Source of the DNA: Barnesiella viscericola DSM 18177
GTDB lineage: Bacteria > Bacteroidota > Bacteroidia > Bacteroidales > Barnesiellaceae
Length of the DNA stretch: 64,000 bases
Direction: 5' to 3'
Assembly: GCF_000512915.1 (NCBI RefSeq)
Contig: NZ_CP007034.1
Span: 2,916,001 to 2,980,000, forward strand
Shown here: piece by piece, positions 8,296 through 16,134 of the stretch
Layout of the letters: the number at the start of each line of letters is the position of its first letter
Numbering within the stretch: the first letter of the stretch is position 1
Position numbers and translations under genes: made by a program
The notes under the pieces: model-generated
What the model saw: the letters and a program-made list of their open reading frames with translations, nothing else
Told to the model about the DNA's origin: nothing
Database searches by the model: none

Positions 8296-9501
8296 ATGAG
8301 AAGTACATATAAGCAACTATATTATATAAACCGTGGTAAAGTCAAATCTGACGGGACCACATCAATCATGTGTCGTATTACAATAGACGGAAAGGCTGTT
8401 GCATTATCGACCGGGTTATATTGCGAGCCGGAAGAGTGGAACAGCAAGAAAGGAGAAGTCAAAAACAACAGACTGAACGGAATGCTTTGTGAATATAAAA
8501 AACGCGTAGATGAAACTTATGCTGAACTATTGAAAGTGAATGGAGTTATCAGTGCGGAACTTCTGAAAACAGCCATGACAGGAACTGCCGACATCCCGAA
8601 GTACATATTACAGGCAGGGGAGGTGGAACGGGAAAATCTGAAAATCCGTTCCATTCAAATAGATTCAACCTCCAGTTACAGGCAATCAAAAATGTATCAT
8701 TACTATCTGGGGGAATACATCCGTTCTCTGGGTAAGGAGGACATGCTTTTTACAGATATTACCGAAGAGTTTGGCGCCAATTTCATTTTGTATCTGAAAA
8801 CAAATTACCCTCATAAACCATCATACCGTAACCATTGTCTTTGCTGGCTGAAACGTCTGGTCTATCTTGCTGTTGACAACGGAATCTTGAGATATAATCC
8901 TTTGGATGATATAAAATATGAAAAGAAGGCACCTACAAAGCTCATGTATATAAGTAAGAACCAGCTTCAGGAGATAATGAGCCATCCAAAACCGGATCCA
9001 CTACAGGAACTTGCAAGAAGAACCTTTATATTTTCATGTTTTTGCGGTTTGGCTTACGTTGATGTACGCAATCTCTATCCGCATCATATAGGTACAACTG
9101 CGGAAGGACGGAAATATATCAGAACATACCGCAAGAAAACAAGCGTTGAGTCATTTATACCATTGCATCCGGTAGCTGAGCAGATTATGTCCTTGTATAA
9201 TACGACAGATGATAGTAAGCCTATCTTCCCGTTACCCATACGGAGTATGATTTGGTTTGAGATACATGAATTGGGATTTTCGCTTCAGTTCAAGCATAAC
9301 TTGTCATACCATCAAAGCCGTCATACTTTCGGTACCATGATGGTTTCTGCCGGAGTTTCCATGGAAAGCATCTCAAAGATGATGGGACATACAAATATCA
9401 AAACTACACAAGGATACGCAAAAGTTACAGATGATAAGATTTCAGAGGATATGGATAAACTGATAAAAAATAGAATTGATACAAAGATATTTACTCGGTA
9501 A
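8296..9501 (+). CDS. Tyrosine integrase 2 of a tandem pair
   Basis: The 401-aa protein is of the same family as the gene before it but clearly diverged. It has an N-terminal arm-binding domain, a core-binding domain (about 115-200) and a catalytic domain ending in YHQSRHTFGTMMVSAGV and MMGHTNIKTTQGYAKV (Tyr nucleophile). Box I reads CGLAYVDV, again without the usual Arg. Tandem non-identical integrases occur on several Bacteroidales elements; whether both are needed here or one directs excision is unknown. The 19-nt spacing and purine-rich leader indicate one transcript. Confidence 0.9.
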   Translation: MRSTYKQLYYINRGKVKSDGTTSIMCRITIDGKAVALSTGLYCEPEEWNSKKGEVKNNRLNGMLCEYKKRVDETYAELLKVNGVISAELLKTAMTGTADIPKYILQAGEVERENLKIRSIQIDSTSSYRQSKMYHYYLGEYIRSLGKEDMLFTDITEEFGANFILYLKTNYPHKPSYRNHCLCWLKRLVYLAVDNGILRYNPLDDIKYEKKAPTKLMYISKNQLQEIMSHPKPDPLQELARRTFIFSCFCGLAYVDVRNLYPHHIGTTAEGRKYIRTYRKKTSVESFIPLHPVAEQIMSLYNTTDDSKPIFPLPIRSMIWFEIHELGFSLQFKHNLSYHQSRHTFGTMMVSAGVSMESISKMMGHTNIKTTQGYAKVTDDKISEDMDKLIKNRIDTKIFTR

Positions 9502-9513
9502 TAATCAAATCTG

Positions 9514-9521
9514 TATATTTG
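9514..9521 (+). promoter_or_regulatory. Promoter -7 element before the HNH-like gene
   Basis: TATATTTG fits TAnnTTTG and lies 29 nt before the start at 9550, so the HNH-like gene probably has its own transcript. Confidence 0.45.
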
Positions 9522-9549
9522 TGATAATCCACATAAAAGCGTAATATTT

Positions 9550-10461
9550 ATGGATAGAAAGGTGTATTATATAAATATGCATAACAATATTAATAAATTA
9601 GTAGCATATAATATTAATATTGAAGGCGATTATTTATGTCCTTTGTGTTTGAATACCTACAAAGAACAGGATGTTAGGAATGTACTTACAGAAGAGGATG
9701 TTCCACAACATTCTTTAGGAGGGAAACGTATAGTTCTTACTTGTAAGAACTGTAATAGTACTTGTGGTTCAGAAATAGATATTCATTTATTAAATGCAAT
9801 AAAATTGAGAGAACAACATTTATTCCTTCCTGATGAAAAAAGGAAAATACATATTGAAAAGAATGGTAAAATATTAAATGCAGATCTTCAAGTTGATGAA
9901 GATAGAACAATCAAATTGTTGGTTAATACCAAAAAGAACAATCCGAAAGTATGGGCTGATTTTCATGATAACATATTACTGCCTAATGAATTAGTTAATA
10001 TTGAAGATTTGCCTTTAAAAAGAGATGAACGTAGAATTTCAGCTGCTCTAATTAAAAATGCCTATTTATTGCTTTTTGCAAGAACTGGTTATTCCCTTTT
10101 ATATGATACATATTATGATGATTTAAGAAAACAAATTTTAGATCCAGATGTATTTCATCTCCCTGATAGGTTATGGACTATACAGAATATTTCGATTCCA
10201 GATGGCATATATTTGACACAGGATAATAAATATCGTGGATTTTTTGTAATATATACGCTTGAGCTTAAATTTAAATATCGTGTATGTGTTTTAATACCTA
10301 CTCCTATGATACCGTATTTAGCAGCAACAAAAGAATTAGAAAAAATAGACGCACATACTCGAATAAAAATATTGAGTTTGCCAGATCTTGATTATTTAAA
10401 TAATGATGAGGCCATTAAAAGATTAAGAGAATGGTGCTATAGTTGGAAAATGAAATTATAA
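9550..10461 (+). CDS. HNH-like zinc-binding protein
   Basis: The 303-aa protein has C30-P-L-C33, then LTEEDVPQHSLGGKR (47-60) and C65-x2-C68-N-x2-C72-G. This is the pattern of treble-clef HNH nuclease domains in which EH/DVP..LGGK precedes a second zinc pair; the usual EHVPP reads EDVPQH here, with H54 the likely metal-binding residue. The remaining 220 residues are unassigned and show no membrane segment. Base composition is AT-rich, unlike the mob genes that follow. Position right after the integrases suggests cargo or an integration accessory. Nuclease activity is inferred, not shown. Confidence 0.6.
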   Translation: MDRKVYYINMHNNINKLVAYNINIEGDYLCPLCLNTYKEQDVRNVLTEEDVPQHSLGGKRIVLTCKNCNSTCGSEIDIHLLNAIKLREQHLFLPDEKRKIHIEKNGKILNADLQVDEDRTIKLLVNTKKNNPKVWADFHDNILLPNELVNIEDLPLKRDERRISAALIKNAYLLLFARTGYSLLYDTYYDDLRKQILDPDVFHLPDRLWTIQNISIPDGIYLTQDNKYRGFFVIYTLELKFKYRVCVLIPTPMIPYLAATKELEKIDAHTRIKILSLPDLDYLNNDEAIKRLREWCYSWKMKL

Positions 10462-10682
10462 AGATAATATAACTTGTCAGTCGCCCATTTCCTCGCCGTC
10501 CATAGAAGTTAGTACAGACTCTATTGAAAGCGAAAAGGTCGAGCGGCTGTGCCGTTTCGGGCAGAATCTTCCTCTTTCAGAGCGTATTCAGCCCGAAAAC
10601 CTTTTCCCTTTCACGTCTGTACAATGGACGCCGACGGCAGCGGAAACAAGCGACTGACGGAAAAGTCAGAAGAAAAAGACAA
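10462..10682. other. Non-coding stretch after the HNH-like gene
   Basis: No supported gene. Composition changes to higher G+C here, marking the border between HNH cargo and the mob module. Confidence 0.4.
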
Positions 10683-10735
10683 AACAGCATATAGATTGGT
10701 TCAAATAGGGTCCAATTCTATATGCTGTTATTTTA
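10683..10735. terminator. Hairpin between convergent HNH and HTH genes
   Basis: AACAGCATATAG.ATTGG pairs with CCAATTCTATATGCTGTT with one bulge, and T-rich or A-rich tracts lie on both sides. It lies between the plus-strand HNH-like gene and the minus-strand HTH genes and can serve both directions. Confidence 0.6.
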
Positions 10736-10847
10736 TCATTTTGGAAGGCTATTTTATAGAAACACAACTTAAATGGGCAGGCGGTCAACTGCGCTCCCTC
10801 CAGAAAAATCAAAATCCTTGCGTGTTCTTTGTGGGACGTTTGGGACA

Positions 10848-11156
10848 TTACCTCCTTTTGTATCTGTACGCCTCCTTGTACCCTTTCATCAGTGTCTTTT
10901 CTATGTCGGAAGCCCGGTAGAGAATCTTGCCGCCTACCTGTGTGTAAGGCAGAATGCCGTTGTTGCGGTAGTCCTGCAGAGTTCTTCGGCTTACTTTCAG
11001 CAGGAATGCCACTTCCTTGTCCGTCAGCAATTCATCGTCATAGGTAGACGGTTGCCGTTTTTCCAACACTTTTTCGAGCAGAGCCAGCAGCCTGTCGAAA
11101 TTCGAGTGGAACGCCTTTACCCACTCGTGGTCCTTTTCTCTGATTTCATTACTCAT
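10848..11156 (-). CDS. Excisionase-type HTH protein A
   Basis: The 102-aa protein has an amphipathic N-terminal helix (about 8-35) and an HTH_17 module (about 42-92: LLTDKEVAFLLKVSRRTLQD, then the wing LPYTQVGGKILYRASDIEK), with a basic tail. It lies 41 nt downstream of a related gene on the same strand; two such genes side by side are typical of Bacteroidales mobilizable elements, where they control excision and mobilisation. Its specific role here is not visible in sequence. Confidence 0.75.
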   Translation of the reverse strand: MSNEIREKDHEWVKAFHSNFDRLLALLEKVLEKRQPSTYDDELLTDKEVAFLLKVSRRTLQDYRNNGILPYTQVGGKILYRASDIEKTLMKGYKEAYRYKRR

Positions 11157-11197
11157 ATGCTCTTGATATTGGGTTATACATTATTCTTGAAATTCTC

Positions 11198-11509
11198 TCA
11201 AATGGTTTTGCCTTTCCAACGGGCTTCCTTCCGTTTGTCCTCCACATTACCGACTACTCGCTCCACATCATCAGGACGGTAGTAAGTCCGGTTCCCGATT
11301 TTAGTAAAGGCAAGCGTTCCGTTATCCCTCAAGGTCTGCAAGGTTCTCGGGCTGATACGCAATCTACGGCAGACCTCGTGGTTGTCCATCCATTCACTTG
11401 TTTCCTTTTCGCCATGTTCACGGCACAGACTTTCCACCCGCTGCACGAAACGATCCAGCTTGGCGGCAATCTCCTCGAAAGTCCTTTTTTCAAAGCTGAT
11501 GATTTCCAT
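11198..11509 (-). CDS. Excisionase-type HTH protein B
   Basis: The 103-aa protein has a helical N-terminus and an HTH_17 module (about 42-92: WMDNHEVCRRLRISPRTLQT, then the wing LAFTKIGNRTYYRPDDVER). It is a paralogue of the next gene and precedes it in what looks like a two-gene operon. It probably binds element DNA to promote excision or regulate the mob genes; this follows from family membership. Confidence 0.75.
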   Translation of the reverse strand: MEIISFEKRTFEEIAAKLDRFVQRVESLCREHGEKETSEWMDNHEVCRRLRISPRTLQTLRDNGTLAFTKIGNRTYYRPDDVERVVGNVEDKRKEARWKGKTI

Positions 11510-11973
11510 TGTCTTCTTTATTTTCTAGTTAAACATATATTCAAAATTCCGGAACAGGACAGGTCTTTTACAGCCGATATTCCATCATGTCTCATTGTCC
11601 TATTCTCGGCAGGAAATGTGACTGTTTTATCCTGTTCCCACTGCAAATAAAAGCAGTAGAAATCACACTGCAATGGATTTTCAGACCGGTGACGATGCGT
11701 TACCCGGAATGACATCATGTTACATATCAACCGCATACAATGAGCCTTCTTCATAAACGGAATCCGCTTGAACAATCCGGTATGGAAGAATCACTCCGGC
11801 AAATCACGGCAGGCAGCACCGACCGCCCAATCAGTATAGTGCACGAGATTACATAATTGCCACGATATCTCCATTCGCTTGATTCTGTTCACTATACACA
11901 TTTCCTTTGTTCACGACAACGAGTCAAGGTGCGCACCGAGACCAGTGAGTAAACCGATTAAAATCAAAAATGT
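11510..11973. other. Gene-free leader between HTH pair and mob operon
   Basis: These 460 nt separate the divergent HTH pair and the DUF3408 gene. I see no supported gene; short open frames here lack conserved motifs. It must contain promoters in both directions, but no clear TAnnTTTG element was found. Confidence 0.4.
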
Positions 11974-12438
11974 ATGGTAACAAAAAAGAAATTGACCAAA
12001 GAGGAATGGGAGGCTATGACAGGTACGGACATGTCATTCATACTCCCGTCAGATGGCGGCATTGAAACTGCCCTGGAATCATCCTTGAATGATTCCGGAA
12101 ATAGAGAACAGGCAAAGTCTGTAGAACAAGTCGAAGTTCCATTCGAGCCCCAGCAATCGCCAACAGGAAGAGAGGAAGGCATTCCTCTTTCTCAGCGTCG
12201 TATAAGCAGCAGGCAGAGGAAACTTTCTCTGGACGAATACCGGAAAGCCTTTCTTCAGGTCCCGAGAATCGAAGACCGCAAACCCGTGTTCGTAAGCGGT
12301 GAGGTACGTGACAGGCTGGACGAGTTTGTCCGCAGGTTGGGAGGACGCAAAATGAGTGTTTCCGGACTGCTTGAGAACATCGCCCGGCAGCATCTTGAAA
12401 TCTATTCGGAAGACTTCGAACAGTGGAGAAAGCTGTGA
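11974..12438 (+). CDS. DUF3408 mobilisation-associated protein
   Basis: The 154-aa protein has an acidic, low-complexity N-terminal half and a conserved C-terminal block (about 103-150: KPVFVSGEVRDRLDEFVRRL, then MSVSGLLENIARQHLE) typical of DUF3408 proteins encoded next to mob/tra genes on Bacteroidales elements. The C-terminal block looks like a ribbon-helix-helix-type DNA-binding fold, which would suit an accessory of the relaxosome. It lies directly upstream of the oriT-like region. Confidence 0.75.
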   Translation: MVTKKKLTKEEWEAMTGTDMSFILPSDGGIETALESSLNDSGNREQAKSVEQVEVPFEPQQSPTGREEGIPLSQRRISSRQRKLSLDEYRKAFLQVPRIEDRKPVFVSGEVRDRLDEFVRRLGGRKMSVSGLLENIARQHLEIYSEDFEQWRKL

Positions 12439-12667
12439 CATTTTCCGGAATGACTGACTTGCTTACTGACTCCAGTCATTACAGTATTCAGACAGTCAGT
12501 AGCCGACCTGAGGGAGTAACGGACAAAACTTCAGTTTTGGAAGTTAGCGAGGTTATCTTTCGGGCATCCCGAAAACCCTCGCTCCACTCCCGAAGAGTGG
12601 AGGCAATCCGCTCCCGGTGGTCGCAGATTGTGAGAAAAAGAATAATCAGAAATCAAACGAAGAAAAT
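12439..12667. other. oriT-like region with clustered hairpins
   Basis: This 229-nt gap between DUF3408 and mobC holds repeated GACTGACT/CAGTCAGT motifs (about 12450-12505), a nested hairpin at 12546-12583 (outer AGCGAGG with CCTCGCT; inner TTCGGG-CAT-CCCGAA) and a hairpin at 12584-12600 (CCACTC/GAGTGG). In mobilizable Bacteroidales elements the origin of transfer commonly lies just upstream of the mobC/relaxase genes, so this is the best oriT candidate. The nick site is not identified. Confidence 0.5.
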
Positions 12668-13042
12668 ATGAATGACAAAAAGAAAAACAGACCGAGGGGA
12701 CGCCCCAGAGTAAGCGGAGTATGCAAACTCAGCAAAGCTGTTACAGTGAAATTCTCCAAGATAGACTATGAACGGTTGTGCCGACGCAGCAGACAGGCCA
12801 ACCTCACGTTGGCGGAATTTCTCCGCATATCAGCTTTTGAGACGATGATAACGGCAAGGCACTCTGCCGAGGAGACTGCCGTCATACGCAGCCTCACGGG
12901 TATGGCGAACAACCTGAACCAGCTGACCCGTCTGTCCCATCAGGCCGGATTCCACCGTACCCAAAAGACGGTGACAGAACTCCTGCAGAAGCTCAAGGAG
13001 ATTATTGTCCGGTACAGGCACGGAGAAAGGAGGCCGTCATGA
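12668..13042 (+). CDS. mobC: MobC-like relaxosome accessory protein
   Basis: From the ATG at 12668 the protein is 124 aa. It opens with a basic tract (DKKKNRPRGRPRVSG), then a ribbon-helix-helix-like stretch (SKAVTVKFSKIDYERLCRRS) and the MobC-family segment (TGMANNLNQLTRLSHQAGF). MobC proteins bind oriT and help the relaxase open the strands. Its stop overlaps the relaxase start by 4 nt (ATGA), so the two are coupled. A longer upstream frame (12617) would run into the oriT-like region and is less likely. Confidence 0.85.
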   Translation: MNDKKKNRPRGRPRVSGVCKLSKAVTVKFSKIDYERLCRRSRQANLTLAEFLRISAFETMITARHSAEETAVIRSLTGMANNLNQLTRLSHQAGFHRTQKTVTELLQKLKEIIVRYRHGERRPS

Positions 13043-13968
13043 TTGGCAAGATCAAGAAAGGGAAATCCTTCGGCGGCTGTATCCGCTATGTGATGGGCAA
13101 GGACAACGCGGAAATCATTGACTCAGATGGCGTATTGCTAGGAAATATCCGGGAAATAACGGACAGTTTCAACTACCAGCGGGAGCTTAATCCAAAGATC
13201 AAACAGCCTGTCGGACACATTGCATTGAGCTTCAAGCCTGAGGATAAGACATTGCTGACAGATGAATTTATGGCTAAAATAGCCCAGGAATACATGGAAC
13301 TGATGGGGATACAAGACACTCAGTTTATTCTTGTAAGACACCATAACACGGACAATCCGCACTGCCATCTGGTCTATAACCGCATCGGATATGACGGCAA
13401 GGTAATCTCTTCACAAGGCGACTACAAGCGTAATGAAATCGCCACGAAACTGCTTAAGGACAAGTACGGGCTGACATACGCCGAGGATAAGGGCAAGACC
13501 AACGTGAAGAAACTCCATACTTCGGAGCGTGTGAAATACGAAATCTTCAATGCCGTCAAGGCAGCTTTGAAGCACTCCAAAACATGGAAAGAGTTCAACG
13601 ATTATCTGATTCGTCGAGACATCAGGCTGGAATTTGTAAAGCGTACCAGGGAGATAAAAAGGCCGGAGGACATACAGGGAATTCGGTTCACCAAGGACGG
13701 GCAGACCTTCAAGGCTTCACAAATCAGCCGGGAGTTCAGCTTTGCCAGACTAAATGCCCAATTGGGCTGGAAGCCTTTGGAATCCCAACAGGAATCAGAA
13801 CGGAAAGTGCAGCAAAGGATACCGGACAGAGGGCATCTTCTCGAAAGTACGGGACCTGGACTGTTCAGTTCTACAAACGGTACCGCTCCCGAAGAACCGT
13901 TGCCACAGGAAGAACTCTTGCGCAGACGCAGGAAGAAGCGACAAAAAAGGAAAGGTTTCGGATTGTAG
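13039..13968 (+). CDS. MOBP-type relaxase
   Basis: The 309-aa protein has the relaxase fold motifs: Tyr17 in GGCIRYVMGKD (motif I, likely nucleophile), GHIALSF with H60, and the metal-binding H102-x3-N-P-H108-x-H110 block. It nicks oriT and leads the strand into a recipient using conjugation machinery supplied by another element. The C-terminal 60 residues are low-complexity and end in a strongly basic tract (RRRRKKRQKRK). No coupling protein or type IV secretion gene is present in the window, so the element depends on a helper. Confidence 0.9.
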   Translation: MIGKIKKGKSFGGCIRYVMGKDNAEIIDSDGVLLGNIREITDSFNYQRELNPKIKQPVGHIALSFKPEDKTLLTDEFMAKIAQEYMELMGIQDTQFILVRHHNTDNPHCHLVYNRIGYDGKVISSQGDYKRNEIATKLLKDKYGLTYAEDKGKTNVKKLHTSERVKYEIFNAVKAALKHSKTWKEFNDYLIRRDIRLEFVKRTREIKRPEDIQGIRFTKDGQTFKASQISREFSFARLNAQLGWKPLESQQESERKVQQRIPDRGHLLESTGPGLFSSTNGTAPEEPLPQEELLRRRRKKRQKRKGFGL

Positions 13969-14017
13969 TCCGTCCTTTCCCATTCAAATTATTCATGAAC
14001 ATTAAAATTGCAGGAAT

Positions 14018-14785
14018 ATGAAATTGGAAGAATATATCGAGAGCATCTTCGGATGCCTGGAAAGAATCGAGAACAAAATCAACGGGTTGTCCGTCCCCTT
14101 GCCGGAAGGCAACAGCCCGACAGTTAATAATAAACAGGATGAGTCCGTGCTGAATGAAGTCCGGAATGGCCATGAGACATTCCGTAAATTGTTGGCTCGC
14201 GTGTACGAAGGTCTTGCCGCCATCAAGAACGATATGGTTTCCATGGACAGGAAAAACTCGTCACAGGAAAGGCTTGGACAGGTCTTGTCGGAAATGCGTA
14301 ATGAACAGCGGCAGAACCAGGAGAAAGTGGAAACCCTGTTTTATGAGACCAATGACACAATCAGGAAGAATGCCGTCAAGACAAGCAACATCAACCATCA
14401 TTTCAGCCTGAGCTTGGAATCCCCGTACATCCTTGGGAGTTTTTCCGTGATGTTCGCGGCAATCGTGGCCCTGTCCGTGGCTCTCTATTTTTCGGCGAGA
14501 ACAGATAACGAGCAGGCAGATAATGATCTGAAGTACCGTTATGTCAAGATGAAAGGAGAGGCTACCCCCGAGCAACTCGCGGAACTTGATAACCTCTTTG
14601 GACCGAACCGGGATAACGGACTGATCAAACAGATGCTTGAGGACGTGGAAGCCTACGAGGAAGCGGTACGGAAACAGGCCACCCTGACCGAGCAGGCACG
14701 GCTGAAAGAACAGGCCGCGAGAGAACTGGACAGCAAGGCGAAGTCCATCAAGGACAAGTTTATTATTAACGAGGCTAAAAAATAG
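14018..14785 (+). CDS. Single-pass membrane protein of the mob module
   Basis: The 255-aa protein has a helical, partly coiled-coil N-terminal part (1-130), one transmembrane helix (about 137-159, YILGSFSVMFAAIVALSVAL) and a charged coiled-coil C-terminal part rich in Glu, Ala and Lys (about 165-255). It follows the relaxase by 49 nt. Proteins of this layout often end mob operons on Bacteroidales elements; a role linking the relaxosome to the membrane is possible but unproven. Confidence 0.6.
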   Translation: MKLEEYIESIFGCLERIENKINGLSVPLPEGNSPTVNNKQDESVLNEVRNGHETFRKLLARVYEGLAAIKNDMVSMDRKNSSQERLGQVLSEMRNEQRQNQEKVETLFYETNDTIRKNAVKTSNINHHFSLSLESPYILGSFSVMFAAIVALSVALYFSARTDNEQADNDLKYRYVKMKGEATPEQLAELDNLFGPNRDNGLIKQMLEDVEAYEEAVRKQATLTEQARLKEQAARELDSKAKSIKDKFIINEAKK

Positions 14786-14806
14786 TGTCTCAATTAGTTG
14801 TAACAG

Positions 14807-14867
14807 TCAAGACTTATTTTGGTGTTCTTGTCCTTTCCCGACATGAAGCAACCAGAGTAAGTCTTGA
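14807..14867. repeat. 10-bp inverted repeat at the mob/defence boundary
   Basis: TCAAGACTTA at 14807-14816 and TAAGTCTTGA at 14858-14867 are perfect complements around a 41-nt loop. They lie where G+C drops from the mob module to the phosphorothioation operon, so this could be a terminator-like structure or the scar of an insertion. Confidence 0.4.
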
Positions 14868-15039
14868 ATAACAGAAAAAGTCAGCAGATGAACAGTCAGC
14901 TTCACAACTTTTACTTTATTAAAGATTATTTTTCCGTAAGGTTCTTTGTTTATTTCTATTTTGATTGAAGAATATGCTAAAATTTATCTGTAAACGATAT
15001 TTTTTATAACTAACACGACATATTCTCATCCAAAATATC

Positions 15040-15047
15040 TAACTTTG
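15040..15047 (+). promoter_or_regulatory. Promoter -7 element of the phosphorothioation operon
   Basis: TAACTTTG fits TAnnTTTG and lies 19 nt before the HTH regulator gene. No other good promoter is seen until after the operon, so the genes from 15067 to 27934 may form one long transcript. The rest of 14868-15039 has no gene. Confidence 0.5.
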
Positions 15048-15066
15048 CACAAAAATTATAAGATAA

Positions 15067-15291
15067 ATGGACTATCACTTGAATAAGATAAAGGTCGTTC
15101 TTGCCGAGAAGAACAAGTCGAATAAGTGGTTAAGTGACCAACTTGGAGTATCTCCGACAACGGTATCCAAGTGGGTGACAAATACTTGCCAACCACCTAT
15201 AGAAACATTTATGAGAATAGCTCAATTATTGAACGTTAATTTAGACGACCTAGTTCGTTATGAAGTGTTGTTCCCGCAAAAGCAAGAATAG
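15067..15291 (+). CDS. Small XRE-family HTH regulator
   Basis: The 74-aa protein is almost entirely a Cro/C1-type HTH (about 6-62: KIKVVLAEKNKSNKWLSDQL, then SPTTVSKWVTNTCQPP, then IAQLLNVNLDDLV). It is the first gene of the operon, 3 nt before the DUF4007 gene, and probably represses or tunes its own promoter, as is usual for defence operons that would be toxic if unbalanced. Confidence 0.8.
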   Translation: MDYHLNKIKVVLAEKNKSNKWLSDQLGVSPTTVSKWVTNTCQPPIETFMRIAQLLNVNLDDLVRYEVLFPQKQE

Positions 15292-15294
15292 TAT

Positions 15295-16134
15295 ATGAGA
15301 TATAGTTTTTCAGGTCATGAATCCTTTCATTGCAAACCATTATGGCTTAAGAAAGGATTTGATCATCTTAACGAGGGTCACACATTTCTTGACGACAATG
15401 CTGTAGTAGAATTGGGCGTAGGGAAAAATATGGTCGCATCGATAAGGTTTTGGATGAAAGCCTTTGCTTTAACTGATAGCGACAAGCTTACTATGTTGTC
15501 CCATTTAATTTTCTCCAATAATGGATTTGATCCATTCTGCGAGGATATTGGCACATTATGGCTTTTGCATTATCAACTTGTAACAACGCATGTTGCAAGT
15601 ATATATGACCTGACTTTTACAGAATTTCAGCGTGAACGTCGAGAGTTTGACAAAGAGCAGTTGTTGGGCTTTATACATCGCAAATGTAATGTACTTGAAC
15701 AGAAAAATGTCTACAATGAAAATACTGTAAAGAAGGATATCTCTGTAATGCTACAAACATACGTTCCACCAACGAACCTAAAGCAATTAGAGCATTTTGG
15801 AGCAATGTTTATCGGACTTAGCCTTATTATTCCTATTGACGATGGCAGGTATCGTTTTGCTGAAACTGATTCGACATCTCTTCCCAATGAGATAATGCTA
15901 TTTGCAATTATAGATATAAAAGGCAATGACAAAACTGTGTCATTTGATAAAATACAATATCTTAGTTTATTATTCTGCATGCCTGTTGGAATTATATTAG
16001 AAAAGCTTATGGCTATTGCTGCCAAGTATCCGGACTATATAGATTATAATGACAACAGTGGTATTCGAAATCTCTTTTTTAAACATGAATTGGACAAATA
16101 CGAAGTCCTTAATCAATACTATTCTAGATTATGA
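15295..16134 (+). CDS. sspB: DUF4007 protein, probable DNA nickase SspB
   Basis: The 279-aa protein opens with the DUF4007 signature (FSGHESFHCKPLWLKKGFD, then ELGVGKNMVASIRFWMKAF). DUF4007 proteins are tied to DNA phosphorothioation; SspB, the strand-nicking component of the single-strand SspABCD system, belongs to this family. Its neighbours (a large ATPase, then a PP-loop sulfurtransferase) are in the expected sspB-sspC-sspD order. The stop overlaps the ATPase start by 4 nt. The exact function here follows from family and order, not from visible catalytic residues. Confidence 0.7.
   Translation: MRYSFSGHESFHCKPLWLKKGFDHLNEGHTFLDDNAVVELGVGKNMVASIRFWMKAFALTDSDKLTMLSHLIFSNNGFDPFCEDIGTLWLLHYQLVTTHVASIYDLTFTEFQRERREFDKEQLLGFIHRKCNVLEQKNVYNENTVKKDISVMLQTYVPPTNLKQLEHFGAMFIGLSLIIPIDDGRYRFAETDSTSLPNEIMLFAIIDIKGNDKTVSFDKIQYLSLLFCMPVGIILEKLMAIAAKYPDYIDYNDNSGIRNLFFKHELDKYEVLNQYYSRL

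Noticed and set aside
10549-11282. Plus-strand frames opposite the two HTH genes
   Set aside because: They are antisense to clear HTH_17 proteins and have unlikely composition.
11518-11775. 85-codon minus-strand frame
   Set aside because: No conserved motif, no ribosome binding site; probably chance.
12423-12671. 82-codon frame between DUF3408 and mobC
   Set aside because: It runs through the hairpin cluster, overlaps both neighbours and lacks any protein-like feature.
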